From assembly GCF_900187405.1 (NCBI RefSeq), contig NZ_LT896716.1, forward strand, positions 2,484,001 to 2,548,000: 64,000 nt of DNA. The letters run 5' to 3'. This document shows positions 42,501 to 51,619 of this stretch, one piece after another. A model generated the notes under the pieces. The model saw only the letters and a program-made list of their open reading frames with translations. It had not been told where the DNA came from and ran no database searches. The first letter of the stretch is position 1, and the number at the start of each line of letters is the position of its first letter. Made by a program: the position numbers and the translations under genes. The stretch comes from Geobacter sp. DSM 9736 (GTDB taxonomy: Bacteria; Desulfobacterota; Desulfuromonadia; Geobacterales; Geobacteraceae).

Positions 42501-44483
42501 TCAGGTGCCCGGCTGAAAAAGCTTCCTTGCGGTAGCAAGCTGCTCCGGCGTTCCCAGCAGGAGCACCAGGTCCTCCGCGGCCAGCTCCCACACCGGGTCC
42601 GGGTTCGGAACAACCTCATCCTTCCGCTTTATCATGAGAACTGTCGCCCCCGACCGGCTCCTGATGGTTCCTTCCCGCAGGCTTTCCCCTTCAAGAGGAG
42701 CACCCTTCTGTACGCGGTAGGTGCCTATCTCCGCCCCCGAAAGGTAGCCGCTGATCCCCACTGCGTGACTGTGCCGCCGGCTCATGGTCCGCAGCATGTC
42801 GTAGCCATCCCGCCGCACGTCGGCGATCCGCTGCTCGATCTCGTCCTGGGGCACCATGAAATTCCTCAGCACGCGAGACAGAATCTCCACGGAAGTCTCG
42901 AACTCCTCCGGTATAACCTCGTTAACCCCCAGCTTGTAGAGGGGTTCGACCTCCATCAGGTACCTGGTGCGAACAATGATGTGCACTGCCGGGTTAAGCT
43001 GCCTCGCGAGGGCGGAGACCCTCCTGCTTGCTGCGGCATCGGAGATCGCCACCAGCAGGATACGCGCTTTGTCCAGGTGGGCATGCTCGAGAACTTCGGG
43101 CTTAGAGGCGTCTCCGAACAGAATCCGCTCCCCCTTTTTCTTCTCTGCGGTAATCGTAAAGGGGTTAGTCTCGATCACCATGTAGGGGATCTTCAGGTGC
43201 TTGAGGGAACGGGCCACATTCTTACCGTTGACGCCGTAGCCTACGATAATAACGTGCCCCGACAGGTCGTGCCGTTTCGACTCCCCAACAAGGTGACCCC
43301 GCCCTCTGCTCCACGAATGAGGTACGAAATTCACCAGCCACGCTGCCGCACCAGGGGCGATTCTTCTGAATAATGGAGTCAGTCCCATGGTCGCGATGGA
43401 GGCGGCGAGAAATATCTGGTACGCCTCCTGGGTGAGGAGGCCGTGCCGAAGCCCGCTTTGTGAAAGAACGAAGGAGAACTCACCTATCTGGGCAAGGGAA
43501 AGGGCAGCGATGACGGCGATCCGCATCGGCACCCCCAGGGCCATGACGGCTCCGGCGCCGATCAGGCTCTTGACCAGGAGTATTCCCATCACCACCCCGG
43601 CTATCAGGAAAGGGTATTTCATGAGAATCGCCGGGTCGAGAAGCATCCCGACGGATATGAAAAAGAGGCTCATGAACGCCTCCCGGAACGGCACGAGGTC
43701 GCTCAGGGCCTGCTGGCTGTACTCGGATTCGGAAATGGCGAGCCCGGCTATGAAGGCTCCAAGGGCCAGCGAGAGCCCTGCCTTCGCCGTGAGGAGAGCT
43801 GTCCCGAACCCGATGAAAATGATGGTGAGGATGAAGAGCTCGCGGCTCCTCGTCTTAACCACCTGCTTGAAAAGCCACGGGACGAAGAAACGCGCACCGT
43901 AATGAGCCGCCACGATGACGGCTGCGGCCTTTACGCCGATAAGGAGAAATCCGCGCAGCCCGTCCCCTTCACCCCCAAGGAGCGGCGTGAGGAGCATGAG
44001 CGGCACGATGCAGAGGTCCTGGAAGATGAGGATTCCGAGCGCAATCCTCCCTTGGGGGGTGTCGACTTCTCCGGAGTCGATGAGGAGTTTGAGGAGGATC
44101 GCAGTACTGGAAAGGGCGGTGAGGAATCCGAAAAAGACCGCCTGGTTAACCGGAAGCCCGAAAACGGTTCCGCATACGGCCACCGCGCCTATGGTGAGTA
44201 GGACCTGAAGCCCTCCCCCCCACAGCACGAGCTGCCGTATCCGCATCAGCTCCTTGAGTGAAAACTCGATGCCGATGGTGAATAGCAGCAGCACCACGCC
44301 TATCTCGGCCATCTGCTCGACCTGGTGGGTATTCCTGATGAAGCCGAGGGAATAGGGGCCGGCAAGCATCCCAGTGAAGAGGAAGCCGATTATGGAGGGG
44401 AAAAGGAGCTTTCGGAACAGGACGACCGTAACGAGAGCCAGTCCGAAGAGAATTTCAAGGTCCTGCAGTGCGCTGTAATCCAT
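42501..44483 (-). CDS. CPA2 monovalent cation/proton antiporter with TrkA domains (KefB/YbaL-like)
   Basis: This 660-aa protein has an N-terminal Na+/H+ exchanger domain of about 12-13 helices (1-385). A TrkA-N Rossmann domain follows (VIIVGYGVNGKNVARSLKHL, from about 410), and a TrkA-C domain (about 580-655: VQKGAPLEGESLREGTIRSRSGATVLMIKR). This is the plan of K+ efflux or K+/H+ antiporters at the inner membrane gated by NAD(H) or other ligands. No KefF/KefG-type partner is adjacent. The ATG at 44483 lacks a good ribosome site. Confidence 0.9.
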   Translation of the reverse strand: MDYSALQDLEILFGLALVTVVLFRKLLFPSIIGFLFTGMLAGPYSLGFIRNTHQVEQMAEIGVVLLLFTIGIEFSLKELMRIRQLVLWGGGLQVLLTIGAVAVCGTVFGLPVNQAVFFGFLTALSSTAILLKLLIDSGEVDTPQGRIALGILIFQDLCIVPLMLLTPLLGGEGDGLRGFLLIGVKAAAVIVAAHYGARFFVPWLFKQVVKTRSRELFILTIIFIGFGTALLTAKAGLSLALGAFIAGLAISESEYSQQALSDLVPFREAFMSLFFISVGMLLDPAILMKYPFLIAGVVMGILLVKSLIGAGAVMALGVPMRIAVIAALSLAQIGEFSFVLSQSGLRHGLLTQEAYQIFLAASIATMGLTPLFRRIAPGAAAWLVNFVPHSWSRGRGHLVGESKRHDLSGHVIIVGYGVNGKNVARSLKHLKIPYMVIETNPFTITAEKKKGERILFGDASKPEVLEHAHLDKARILLVAISDAAASRRVSALARQLNPAVHIIVRTRYLMEVEPLYKLGVNEVIPEEFETSVEILSRVLRNFMVPQDEIEQRIADVRRDGYDMLRTMSRRHSHAVGISGYLSGAEIGTYRVQKGAPLEGESLREGTIRSRSGATVLMIKRKDEVVPNPDPVWELAAEDLVLLLGTPEQLATARKLFQPGT

Positions 44484-44875
44484 ATGTACCCGTTTTAAGA
44501 TTTAGATACGACGTGGCTGCACAAAACGTGCAGTCCGGGAATTGATAGCAAGTGCCGGTTTCATTGTCAATGATGACCTGGTTGCTCAGCAGCCTCAAAC
44601 ACTGAGGATCGGAGCATGGAGGAGTGCAGAAAGTCCCAAAAGCTAAAAGTGAAAAACAATAATATGACTTTGATCTGTATTCGGGTGCCCTCGCTTGTTC
44701 CTTAAGTTCCACTAAGTTATATCGAAATTGTTTTTGCCTTTTGAGAGATGAAAGAGAGGGAAAATACCTGCCAAGAGAGGAGGAAAGCTGCCGTAGAAAC
44801 GGAGCGGAGAAGGTCATCTGCAGAAAGAGGCTGTCGCTGGGACAGAGCATCTATGTCCCGCTTACTCCAATGTAT
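44484..44875. other. Gene-free spacer between two same-strand antiporter genes
   Basis: About 390 bp that are richer in A+T than the flanks. I find no convincing gene, terminator or structured RNA; it should hold the promoter of the downstream KefB-like gene. Confidence 0.5.
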
Positions 44876-46366
44876 TCAGCGATCGAGCAGGCTCCCGTCG
44901 CCGGAACGTTCAGCTCCCCCCTCCAGCAGGGAGCGCACCAGTGGAGCTGTCTCAGCAGCCGCGAGGAGAAAGACCCGGTCGTTTTCCTCCAGCACCGTGC
45001 CGCCGCCTGGAATCAGGTACTCCCAGTCCCTCCTGATATAGACGATCAAGGCCCCGGTGGGGAGGCGAAGGTCCACGATCTGCCTTCCGGTCGCAGGCGA
45101 ATTCCCGCCGATCACCACCTCCAGCATCTCCCCCGTCATGTCGTCGGGCACAACCCCGTGCAGGTGGGACCGGGGGGGATGCCGCTCCTCGAGCCCTAGC
45201 AGACGCGCCAGGGCCGGGATGGTGGTCCCCTGTAGTAGAGCCGAGGTAAGCACGATGAAGAATACGATATTGAAGAAGGTTTCCGCCTGCCCCACCCCGG
45301 CCAGCAGCGGAAAGGTCGCCAGGATGATCGGCACCGCTCCCCGCAGACCCACCCATGAGACCATGGCCTTCTCCCGCATTGTGAGCCGCGAGAAGAGCAA
45401 CCCTCCGAACACGCTCAGAGGGCGTGCCGCCACCATGAGGAACGCCGCGCAGAGAAGCCCCTCCGGGATCACGGGAAGCAGATGCGACGGGAACACCTGG
45501 AGCCCCAGGATGAGGAACATGACGATCTGCATGAGCCACGCAAGCCCGTCGTGGAAGCGCATGAGGCTTCGCTTCTGCACGAGCCTGCTGTTGCCGATGA
45601 CGATTCCCGCAACGTACACCGAGAGGAAACCGTTCCCCTGGAGAAGCGTGGAGCTTCCGTAGGTGAAAGGTATCAGCGCCAGAGTGAGCACCGAATAGAG
45701 CCCTTCGTGCTCCAGCCGCAGGCGGTTGATAAGGTGGACGGCACCCCTTCCCACGGCATACCCGTAAAATGCGCCGAACCCCATCTGCCAGGCAACTGTA
45801 GGCACGAGAATCCCCATGCGCGACTGTCCCTCTACGACAAGGGTGGTGATGGCGATGGTGAGAAGCACAGCCATCGGGTCGTTGCTCCCCGATTCCAGTT
45901 CGAGGAGCGATTTCATATCATCCTTCAGGCGTATGTTGCGGGAGCGGAGCACGGCGAACACCGCGGCGGCATCGGTGGAGGAGACTATGGACCCTAGGAG
46001 CAACCCTTCCAGCCACCCGAATCCGAGAACCGCATGGGCGAACCACCCCATCAGGAGCGCGGTGAGGCAGACGCCGAGGGTCGAGAGGGCGATCCCCGCC
46101 CGGAGAACAGGGCGGACGCTGCGCCAGTCGGTGTCCATACCCCCGGAAAAGAGTATTGCAGCAAGGGCGATTACCCCCGCCGACTGGACGAGCCGCGGGT
46201 CGTCGAAATGGATTCCCCCTGGCCCCTCCGAACCGGCAAGCATGCCGACGGCAAGAAAGAGGAGGAGCGCCGGTATGCCGAGCCGGCTCGAGACCTTGCT
46301 CGCCAGGATGCTCAGGAGCAGGAGGACCGAGCCCCCGAAGAGCAGGTATTCAAGAGGGACGTTCAT
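44876..46366 (-). CDS. CPA1 K+/H+ antiporter with TrkA-C domain (CvrA/NhaP2-like)
   Basis: This 496-aa protein has about 12-13 inner-membrane helices (YLLFGGSVLLLLSILASKVSSRLGIPALLLFLAVGMLAG ...) and the ion-binding helix SSTDAAAVFAVLRS...LELESGSNDPMAVLLT. A C-terminal TrkA-C domain is at about 400-480 (GGNSPATGRQIVDLRLPTGALIVYIRR). NhaP2/CvrA proteins exchange K+ for H+. The ATG at 46366 has no strong ribosome site. It is divergent from the hydrolase gene. Confidence 0.9.
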   Translation of the reverse strand: MNVPLEYLLFGGSVLLLLSILASKVSSRLGIPALLLFLAVGMLAGSEGPGGIHFDDPRLVQSAGVIALAAILFSGGMDTDWRSVRPVLRAGIALSTLGVCLTALLMGWFAHAVLGFGWLEGLLLGSIVSSTDAAAVFAVLRSRNIRLKDDMKSLLELESGSNDPMAVLLTIAITTLVVEGQSRMGILVPTVAWQMGFGAFYGYAVGRGAVHLINRLRLEHEGLYSVLTLALIPFTYGSSTLLQGNGFLSVYVAGIVIGNSRLVQKRSLMRFHDGLAWLMQIVMFLILGLQVFPSHLLPVIPEGLLCAAFLMVAARPLSVFGGLLFSRLTMREKAMVSWVGLRGAVPIILATFPLLAGVGQAETFFNIVFFIVLTSALLQGTTIPALARLLGLEERHPPRSHLHGVVPDDMTGEMLEVVIGGNSPATGRQIVDLRLPTGALIVYIRRDWEYLIPGGGTVLEENDRVFLLAAAETAPLVRSLLEGGAERSGDGSLLDR

Positions 46367-46449
46367 GTAATTCCTTCGGTTCGTCTCGCCATGACGTTTC
46401 CCGGCGAGCTGCTACACTTTGAATGATACGGTACTGCGGACAAGGCGCA

Positions 46450-47604
46450 ATGAAACATTGGGGCACTAAAAACGGATCTGCAGCGTTTTTGCGACTGCTC
46501 AGCCAGCACCTCGCGCTCTTTATCGCATGCCTGCTGCTGTGCGGCTGCCATGTAACGCGTGGTTATGAAGCCGCGCTCCTGCTGGCGGACATCGCCTCCG
46601 GCCGCCAACCGAGCCGTCTGAAAAAGGTCACTCCCGACCCGTCACAGCATGAGATAGCCTACACAGCCTTGGGAGAGAAGGGACGGGGCGACCTCTACCT
46701 CCCCGGCGAAACTCCACTGGCCGGGATACTCCTTCTTCCCGGCGCCGCCGAAAACGGAAAGGATGATCCGCGCCTGCGCGCCTTCGCCACGAGCCTCGCC
46801 CGGGCAAGGTTCACCGTCCTCGTACCGGATCTGGAGGGCTTCCGTTCCCTGCGGGTCGGAAGCCGCGACATCGGGGAGACCGCCGCCGCCTTCGCCTGGT
46901 TCGTATCGCGGCCTGATCTTGTCCCGGGGGGACGAGGAGGGATCTGCTCCTTCAGCTACGCCTCCGGCCCAGCAATCCTCGCTGCCCTGGACAAGCGTAT
47001 CAGCGGCCGGGTCCGCTTCATGATGATAATCGGTGGATACTACGACCTTGCAGACGTCCTTGTTTTTTTCACAACCGGATACTACCGGGAGAACGGGGCA
47101 CTCCGGCACAGGGAGCCGAACCGGTACGGCACCTGGGCCTTCGTGGCGAGCAACCTGGAACGCATCGGCAATCCCTCCGACCGTCGACTCCTGCGCATCG
47201 CAGCGCAGCGGAAGATGGAAGACCTCGACGCCCCGGTGGAGGATCTTGCCGAAGATCTCGGCCCCGAGGGGAGAAGCCTCTACCGGTTCATCGACAACCG
47301 CGATCCGGCGCGGGCGACTCTTCTGATGGAAAAACTTCCCGGGCCGATCCGCAAGGAGATCGAGCTTCTAAACATCGCAAATCGCGACCTCACCGCTTTG
47401 AAATCACGGATGATTCTGATCCACGGATATGACGACGACATCATCCCCTTCACCGAGAGCATTGCTCTAGCGCGGGCGCTTCCTCCCGACAGGAGGACGC
47501 TATGCCTGGTACGGGGGCTGATGCACGTTGACCTTGAACCGAGGCTCGCCGACACGTACAGGCTCTGGCGGGCAATCTCGGCGCTGCTGCGGGAAAGGGG
47601 CTGA
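46450..47604 (+). CDS. Alpha/beta-hydrolase-like lipoprotein
   Basis: This protein of about 384 aa starts MKHWGTKNGSAAFLRLLSQH, with a hydrophobic stretch ending LLLCGC (lipobox, Cys 33), so it is probably a lipoprotein. The body looks like an alpha/beta hydrolase: LAGILLLPGAAENGKDDPRL for the oxyanion region, GGICSFSYASG for the nucleophile elbow, HGYDDDIIPF for the acid and RGLMHVDL for the His. Substrate unknown. An ATG nine codons upstream (46423) is possible, but AAGG before 46450 and the better signal favour the shorter form. It converges on the GH65 gene with 15 bp between. Confidence 0.72.
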   Translation: MKHWGTKNGSAAFLRLLSQHLALFIACLLLCGCHVTRGYEAALLLADIASGRQPSRLKKVTPDPSQHEIAYTALGEKGRGDLYLPGETPLAGILLLPGAAENGKDDPRLRAFATSLARARFTVLVPDLEGFRSLRVGSRDIGETAAAFAWFVSRPDLVPGGRGGICSFSYASGPAILAALDKRISGRVRFMMIIGGYYDLADVLVFFTTGYYRENGALRHREPNRYGTWAFVASNLERIGNPSDRRLLRIAAQRKMEDLDAPVEDLAEDLGPEGRSLYRFIDNRDPARATLLMEKLPGPIRKEIELLNIANRDLTALKSRMILIHGYDDDIIPFTESIALARALPPDRRTLCLVRGLMHVDLEPRLADTYRLWRAISALLRERG

Positions 47605-47619
47605 AATCGGCGAATCGGG

Positions 47620-50016
47620 TCACCGGTTTTCGAGGCGGAAGGAGACCGATTTCCCCGGCTCCAGGGTGTGCTCCTCGTCGGCGAACCTTATCCTGACCGG
47701 CTTCGGTTCCCCTTCCCCCGATGAAATCATCAGGCTGTCCCGCGTGGTCACGACGTCGAACCAGGTACCGCGGTGCTTGATGCGCATGGAGATGCTGTCT
47801 ATCGAGTCCGGAATGCACGGATTGAACTGGAGCACCCCCTTTATGAACCGCAGCCCCAGGGAGCAACGCTGGATCATGTCGACGCTGCCCGCCATCGCCC
47901 CCAGGTGTATCCCCTCATGGGTCGTCCCACCCTGAATGTCGCAGATGTCGCTCTCCAGTGCGCGCCGGAAGACCTGCCAGGCGCGATGCCGGTCGGATCT
48001 CGCCATCACCCAGGAATGAACCACGTTGCTCAGGGTGGAGCCATGGGAGCTGCGGGCTGCGTAGTATTCAACGTTCCTGTGGATCATCCTCGGCTCGAAC
48101 CGGTATCCCATGGCGGTGAACAGCTCGTCCAGTTCCTCGGCAGAGAAGAGGTAGAAGAGCATGATGACGTCAGCCTGCTTCGATACCCGGTAGCGGTTCG
48201 GAGTATCCCCCTCCGCTTCGAGGATCCGGTCGAGGCGCTGGATGTCGCCGTATTTTGCGCGATATCCCTCCCAGTCGAATTCGGCCAGGGTCTCGTACTC
48301 CTCGAACTGGCTGATGATATCGCCGTCATGAAATGGAACCCGCATGGTGCGTATGACATCCTGCCACCGCTCCGTTTCAGCCGAATCGAGACCGATGCTT
48401 TCCCTGAGGTCGCGCGACCTCCCTGGTGAAAGCAGGTCGAGGGCTTTCAGCGCCGTGCGCAGCACCCACACAGCCATGACGTTCGTGTAGGCGTTGTTGT
48501 TCAGCCCCGGCTTCTCCGCCCCCGGATAACGGTCGTGGTACTCGTCGGGGCCCATAACGCCCAGGATCTCGTGGCGCCCCGACCGCTCGCTCCAGGTCGC
48601 CAGGGAGGCGTAAAGCCGGGCGATTTCAAGGATCATCTCGATCCCGTAGGTCGCCATGAACTCCTTGTCGCCGGTAGTGTCGTAGTAGTGCCAGACGTTG
48701 TAAGCGATAGCCGCGTTCACGTGGCGCTGGAGGTGGCTGTTATCGGGAAGCCAGCGCCCCGACTTCGGGTTGAGGTGGACGTGCTGGGTCTCTTCGCGCC
48801 CGGTGCTGCCGCTCTGCCAGGGAAAAAGGGCTCCCGAAAGGCCCGCCTGCCGCGCAGCGACCCGCGCCGCCGGAAGCCTCCGGTACCGGTAGAGAAGAAG
48901 GGAGCGGGTAAGCACCGGTATCCTGAAGTTGAGATAGGGAAAGATGAAGAGCTCGTCCCAGAAGATGTGCCCCCTGTAAGCTTCCCCGTGCCATCCCCGT
49001 GCCGGAACGCCGGTGTCCAGATCGATGGAGTTACGGGAGACGGTCTGTAGCAGGTGAAAGATGTGAAGCCGGAGGATCATCTGTGTGCAGCCGTTGGCGG
49101 AAATGTTGATGTCGCACCTGTCCCAGAGGTGGTCCCACTCGGTGACGTGGCTGCGCAGCAGGTCGTCGAATCCGCCGCTCCGCTGCGACAACTCGATGGC
49201 GTCGAGCAGGGGTTCCGAAATTGCGAAGTCGCGGGAGCTGAAAAGGGTCACCAGCTTCTCGAAACGCAGAGGCGTGTTCTGAACGGCGTCGAGGACCATT
49301 TCTGTAAGGATGTATCCCGGCTGCTCCACCACCCGCCGCTCCCCCTCCACGATGGTTCCCGCAGTGAGGATGGTACGGGCGGCCTGCGCTATGCGGAGGC
49401 CGGACTGGGTGGTCTCAACAAGCAGATAGATCCCGTCTTCACCGAAGACCCCCTGTTTCAGTGTTTCCAGGTGCTTGGAGTTGAGCTGACGGTACCGCTC
49501 GACACCGGAATTGACTATCGTGCCGTCCAGCCCGGAATGAACCGTTATACGGCCAGACCAGTTCTCCGGGGTTATGGTGATCTCCTGGGCTGCCTGATGC
49601 ATCGACCCCATGTGGACGAAACGGCGGAATGCAACGGTGGTCTCCCGCTTCTGCCTGTCCCTGTAGCGCACCATCCGGGAAAGCACACCCTGCTTCATGT
49701 CCAGTTCCTGACGGTACGCCACGATCTCCGCCGACATGAGGTTGAACCAGTCCCCCCCCTCGGGCTTGAATCTGAAGATGAGCCAGTTGGGAAGATTCAC
49801 GAGGTCTTCGTTTTCCACCACCCGCCCCGCCACCTCCGTCTTCAGCCTGTTGTACCCCCCGGCCAGGTATGTGCCCGGATAATGGACATTGCTTGCCCAG
49901 GCCTCCGGGGCCGCCCCGCGGGTCGCGAAATACCCGTTGCCGAGAGTGCATAGAGCTTCCCGCAGCCCTTCCTCCGCAGGATCATAGCTGTCATAGACAA
50001 GTATCCAGGGGTCCAT
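47620..50016 (-). CDS. GH65 family disaccharide phosphorylase (trehalose/kojibiose/maltose type)
   Basis: This 798-aa protein has an N-terminal beta-sandwich (LGNGYFATRGAAPEA), the (alpha/alpha)6 catalytic domain with GHIFWDELFIFPYL and LPDNSHLQRHVN, and the catalytic Glu in GVMGPDEYHD (near 490). The phosphate-site region is KQADVIML...HGSTLSNVVHSW. GH65 enzymes split an alpha-glucoside with phosphate to beta-glucose 1-phosphate plus glucose. The fused beta-PGM upstream uses exactly that product. The neighbouring trehalose-phosphatase domain suggests trehalose as substrate (inference). The start codon overlaps the upstream stop (TAATG). Confidence 0.9.
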   Translation of the reverse strand: MDPWILVYDSYDPAEEGLREALCTLGNGYFATRGAAPEAWASNVHYPGTYLAGGYNRLKTEVAGRVVENEDLVNLPNWLIFRFKPEGGDWFNLMSAEIVAYRQELDMKQGVLSRMVRYRDRQKRETTVAFRRFVHMGSMHQAAQEITITPENWSGRITVHSGLDGTIVNSGVERYRQLNSKHLETLKQGVFGEDGIYLLVETTQSGLRIAQAARTILTAGTIVEGERRVVEQPGYILTEMVLDAVQNTPLRFEKLVTLFSSRDFAISEPLLDAIELSQRSGGFDDLLRSHVTEWDHLWDRCDINISANGCTQMILRLHIFHLLQTVSRNSIDLDTGVPARGWHGEAYRGHIFWDELFIFPYLNFRIPVLTRSLLLYRYRRLPAARVAARQAGLSGALFPWQSGSTGREETQHVHLNPKSGRWLPDNSHLQRHVNAAIAYNVWHYYDTTGDKEFMATYGIEMILEIARLYASLATWSERSGRHEILGVMGPDEYHDRYPGAEKPGLNNNAYTNVMAVWVLRTALKALDLLSPGRSRDLRESIGLDSAETERWQDVIRTMRVPFHDGDIISQFEEYETLAEFDWEGYRAKYGDIQRLDRILEAEGDTPNRYRVSKQADVIMLFYLFSAEELDELFTAMGYRFEPRMIHRNVEYYAARSSHGSTLSNVVHSWVMARSDRHRAWQVFRRALESDICDIQGGTTHEGIHLGAMAGSVDMIQRCSLGLRFIKGVLQFNPCIPDSIDSISMRIKHRGTWFDVVTTRDSLMISSGEGEPKPVRIRFADEEHTLEPGKSVSFRLENR

Positions 50017-51584
50017 TAGAGTCCTCCCGCGCAGAAGCCGGCCAGGCTCTCCAGAAACTTCCGCACCTCGCCGGTGTCCTTCAGCCGGTATGAAGCGGAC
50101 GTTTCGGCAGGAGCATCCTGCACGGCGATGCCGATCCCCCGCCCTTCCAGTTCGCCGAAAGCATCCTCGTCGGTGACGTCATCCCCGATGTACAGTGGTA
50201 TCACGTCGGGACGGTCCAGGTGGAGCGCACGGAGCAGGGCCAGGAGGGCCTTCCCCTTGTGCCAGTCCACGGCGGGACGCAGCTCGAATATCTTCTTCCC
50301 TCCGGTCTTGCGGAGCCGGGGGTTCAGCGCGACGAGGGCATCCACCGCACGCTCCACCTGCACCGCCTGTTCAGCCGCTACCCGCCGGTAATGAACGGCC
50401 ACGGCGAACTTTTTCCTCTCAATCAGTATCCCGGGGATCCGGGCGAGGTCGGCGGTCAGCTTTCGGCCGGCTTCTTCCAGGTCGGGAAGGAAATCGACCC
50501 CTACCCTGTTTTCCAGGTGGAGCCCCTCCGGACCTCCCATGTCGAATCCGTGACTCCCGGCGTAGAATATCGAGTCCAGGGCGACGAGACGCCGTACGTC
50601 CGGAAGGTCCCTTCCGCTGATGACGGCAACTGTGCAACGGCGTGCAAGATCCGTCACCACACTGCGCGTCTCGTCGGACATCAGGGCACGGTCGGGAGTC
50701 TCGGCGATGGGGACAAGAGTGCCGTCGTAGTCGAGGAAGATGGCGAGGCGCCTTCCCCGGCACCGCTCCCTTATCTCGTCCAGGGAGGCGAGGGCCGACG
50801 GGCGCAGCGCAGCAGCTCCCTCCTCCACCGCCACCTCTGCCAGATCCCCCACGACCAGGTCCGCCCCGTGGTAGCGAAGCGCCTCCCGGTTCCCCCCCCG
50901 GTCCACCCCGATGACGAAGCCGAAGCCTCCCGCCCTCCCCGCCTCCACCCCTGAAACCGCGTCCTCCACCACCAGGGCCCGCGAAGGCGCAACCCCCAGC
51001 CGCCGGGCGGCTTCAAGGAAGATATCGGGGGCGGGTTTACCCGCGATCCCCAGACGGGCAGACTCAACCCCGTCCACCCGCACGTCGAAGAGGTCCAAAA
51101 GCTGAACCTTCTCAAGGATTATCTCGCAGTTACGGCTGGAGGAGATGATCGAGGTTTTCATCCCGAGGCGCTTGAGAAGGTGCACGAACTGTACGGTGGA
51201 GCGGTAGACGGTGACCCCCTGCTCCCGGAGGAGCCGGAGGAACAGGTCGTTCTTGAGGCGGCCGAGGCCGTGGACGGTTACGGCCTCGGGAGGGTCCTCG
51301 GGCGTACCTTCGGGGAGCAGGATTCCGCGGGAGGCGAGAAAGCTCCTGATGCCGTCGAAACGGGGCTTGCCATCGATGTATATCCGGTATTCAGCCATCT
51401 CGAAGGGGCGGAAGGGATCGCCGGTACGAGGGGCACGGAGGGCGAGGAAGCGATCGAACATCTCCTTCCATGCCCGGGCATGGACCGACGCCGTGTCGGT
51501 CACCACCCCGTCCAGGTCGAAGATGGCCCCGTCGAAATCGGATGGGCGGATGACCGGCCCGCGCCTCACGGAATCACTGCACAT
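50016..51584 (-). CDS. Fusion of beta-phosphoglucomutase and trehalose-6-phosphate phosphatase
   Basis: This 522-aa protein has two HAD domains in series. The first (about 15-255) has FDLDGVVTDTASVHARAWKEMF and IAGKPAPDIFLEAARRLGV, matching beta-PGM. The second (about 280-520) has IFLDYDGTLVPIAE, VISGRDLPDVRRLV and YIGDDVTDEDAF, matching OtsB. Expected reactions are beta-glucose 1-phosphate to glucose 6-phosphate, and trehalose 6-phosphate to trehalose. GAGGAGG precedes 51584; the longer frame to 51875 is rejected. The gene overlaps the GH65 gene by 1 nt. No otsA is in the window. Confidence 0.9.
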   Translation of the reverse strand: MCSDSVRRGPVIRPSDFDGAIFDLDGVVTDTASVHARAWKEMFDRFLALRAPRTGDPFRPFEMAEYRIYIDGKPRFDGIRSFLASRGILLPEGTPEDPPEAVTVHGLGRLKNDLFLRLLREQGVTVYRSTVQFVHLLKRLGMKTSIISSSRNCEIILEKVQLLDLFDVRVDGVESARLGIAGKPAPDIFLEAARRLGVAPSRALVVEDAVSGVEAGRAGGFGFVIGVDRGGNREALRYHGADLVVGDLAEVAVEEGAAALRPSALASLDEIRERCRGRRLAIFLDYDGTLVPIAETPDRALMSDETRSVVTDLARRCTVAVISGRDLPDVRRLVALDSIFYAGSHGFDMGGPEGLHLENRVGVDFLPDLEEAGRKLTADLARIPGILIERKKFAVAVHYRRVAAEQAVQVERAVDALVALNPRLRKTGGKKIFELRPAVDWHKGKALLALLRALHLDRPDVIPLYIGDDVTDEDAFGELEGRGIGIAVQDAPAETSASYRLKDTGEVRKFLESLAGFCAGGL

Positions 51585-51619
51585 GAATGCCTCCTCGTCC
51601 GCGTTTGACGGCCGCAAGC

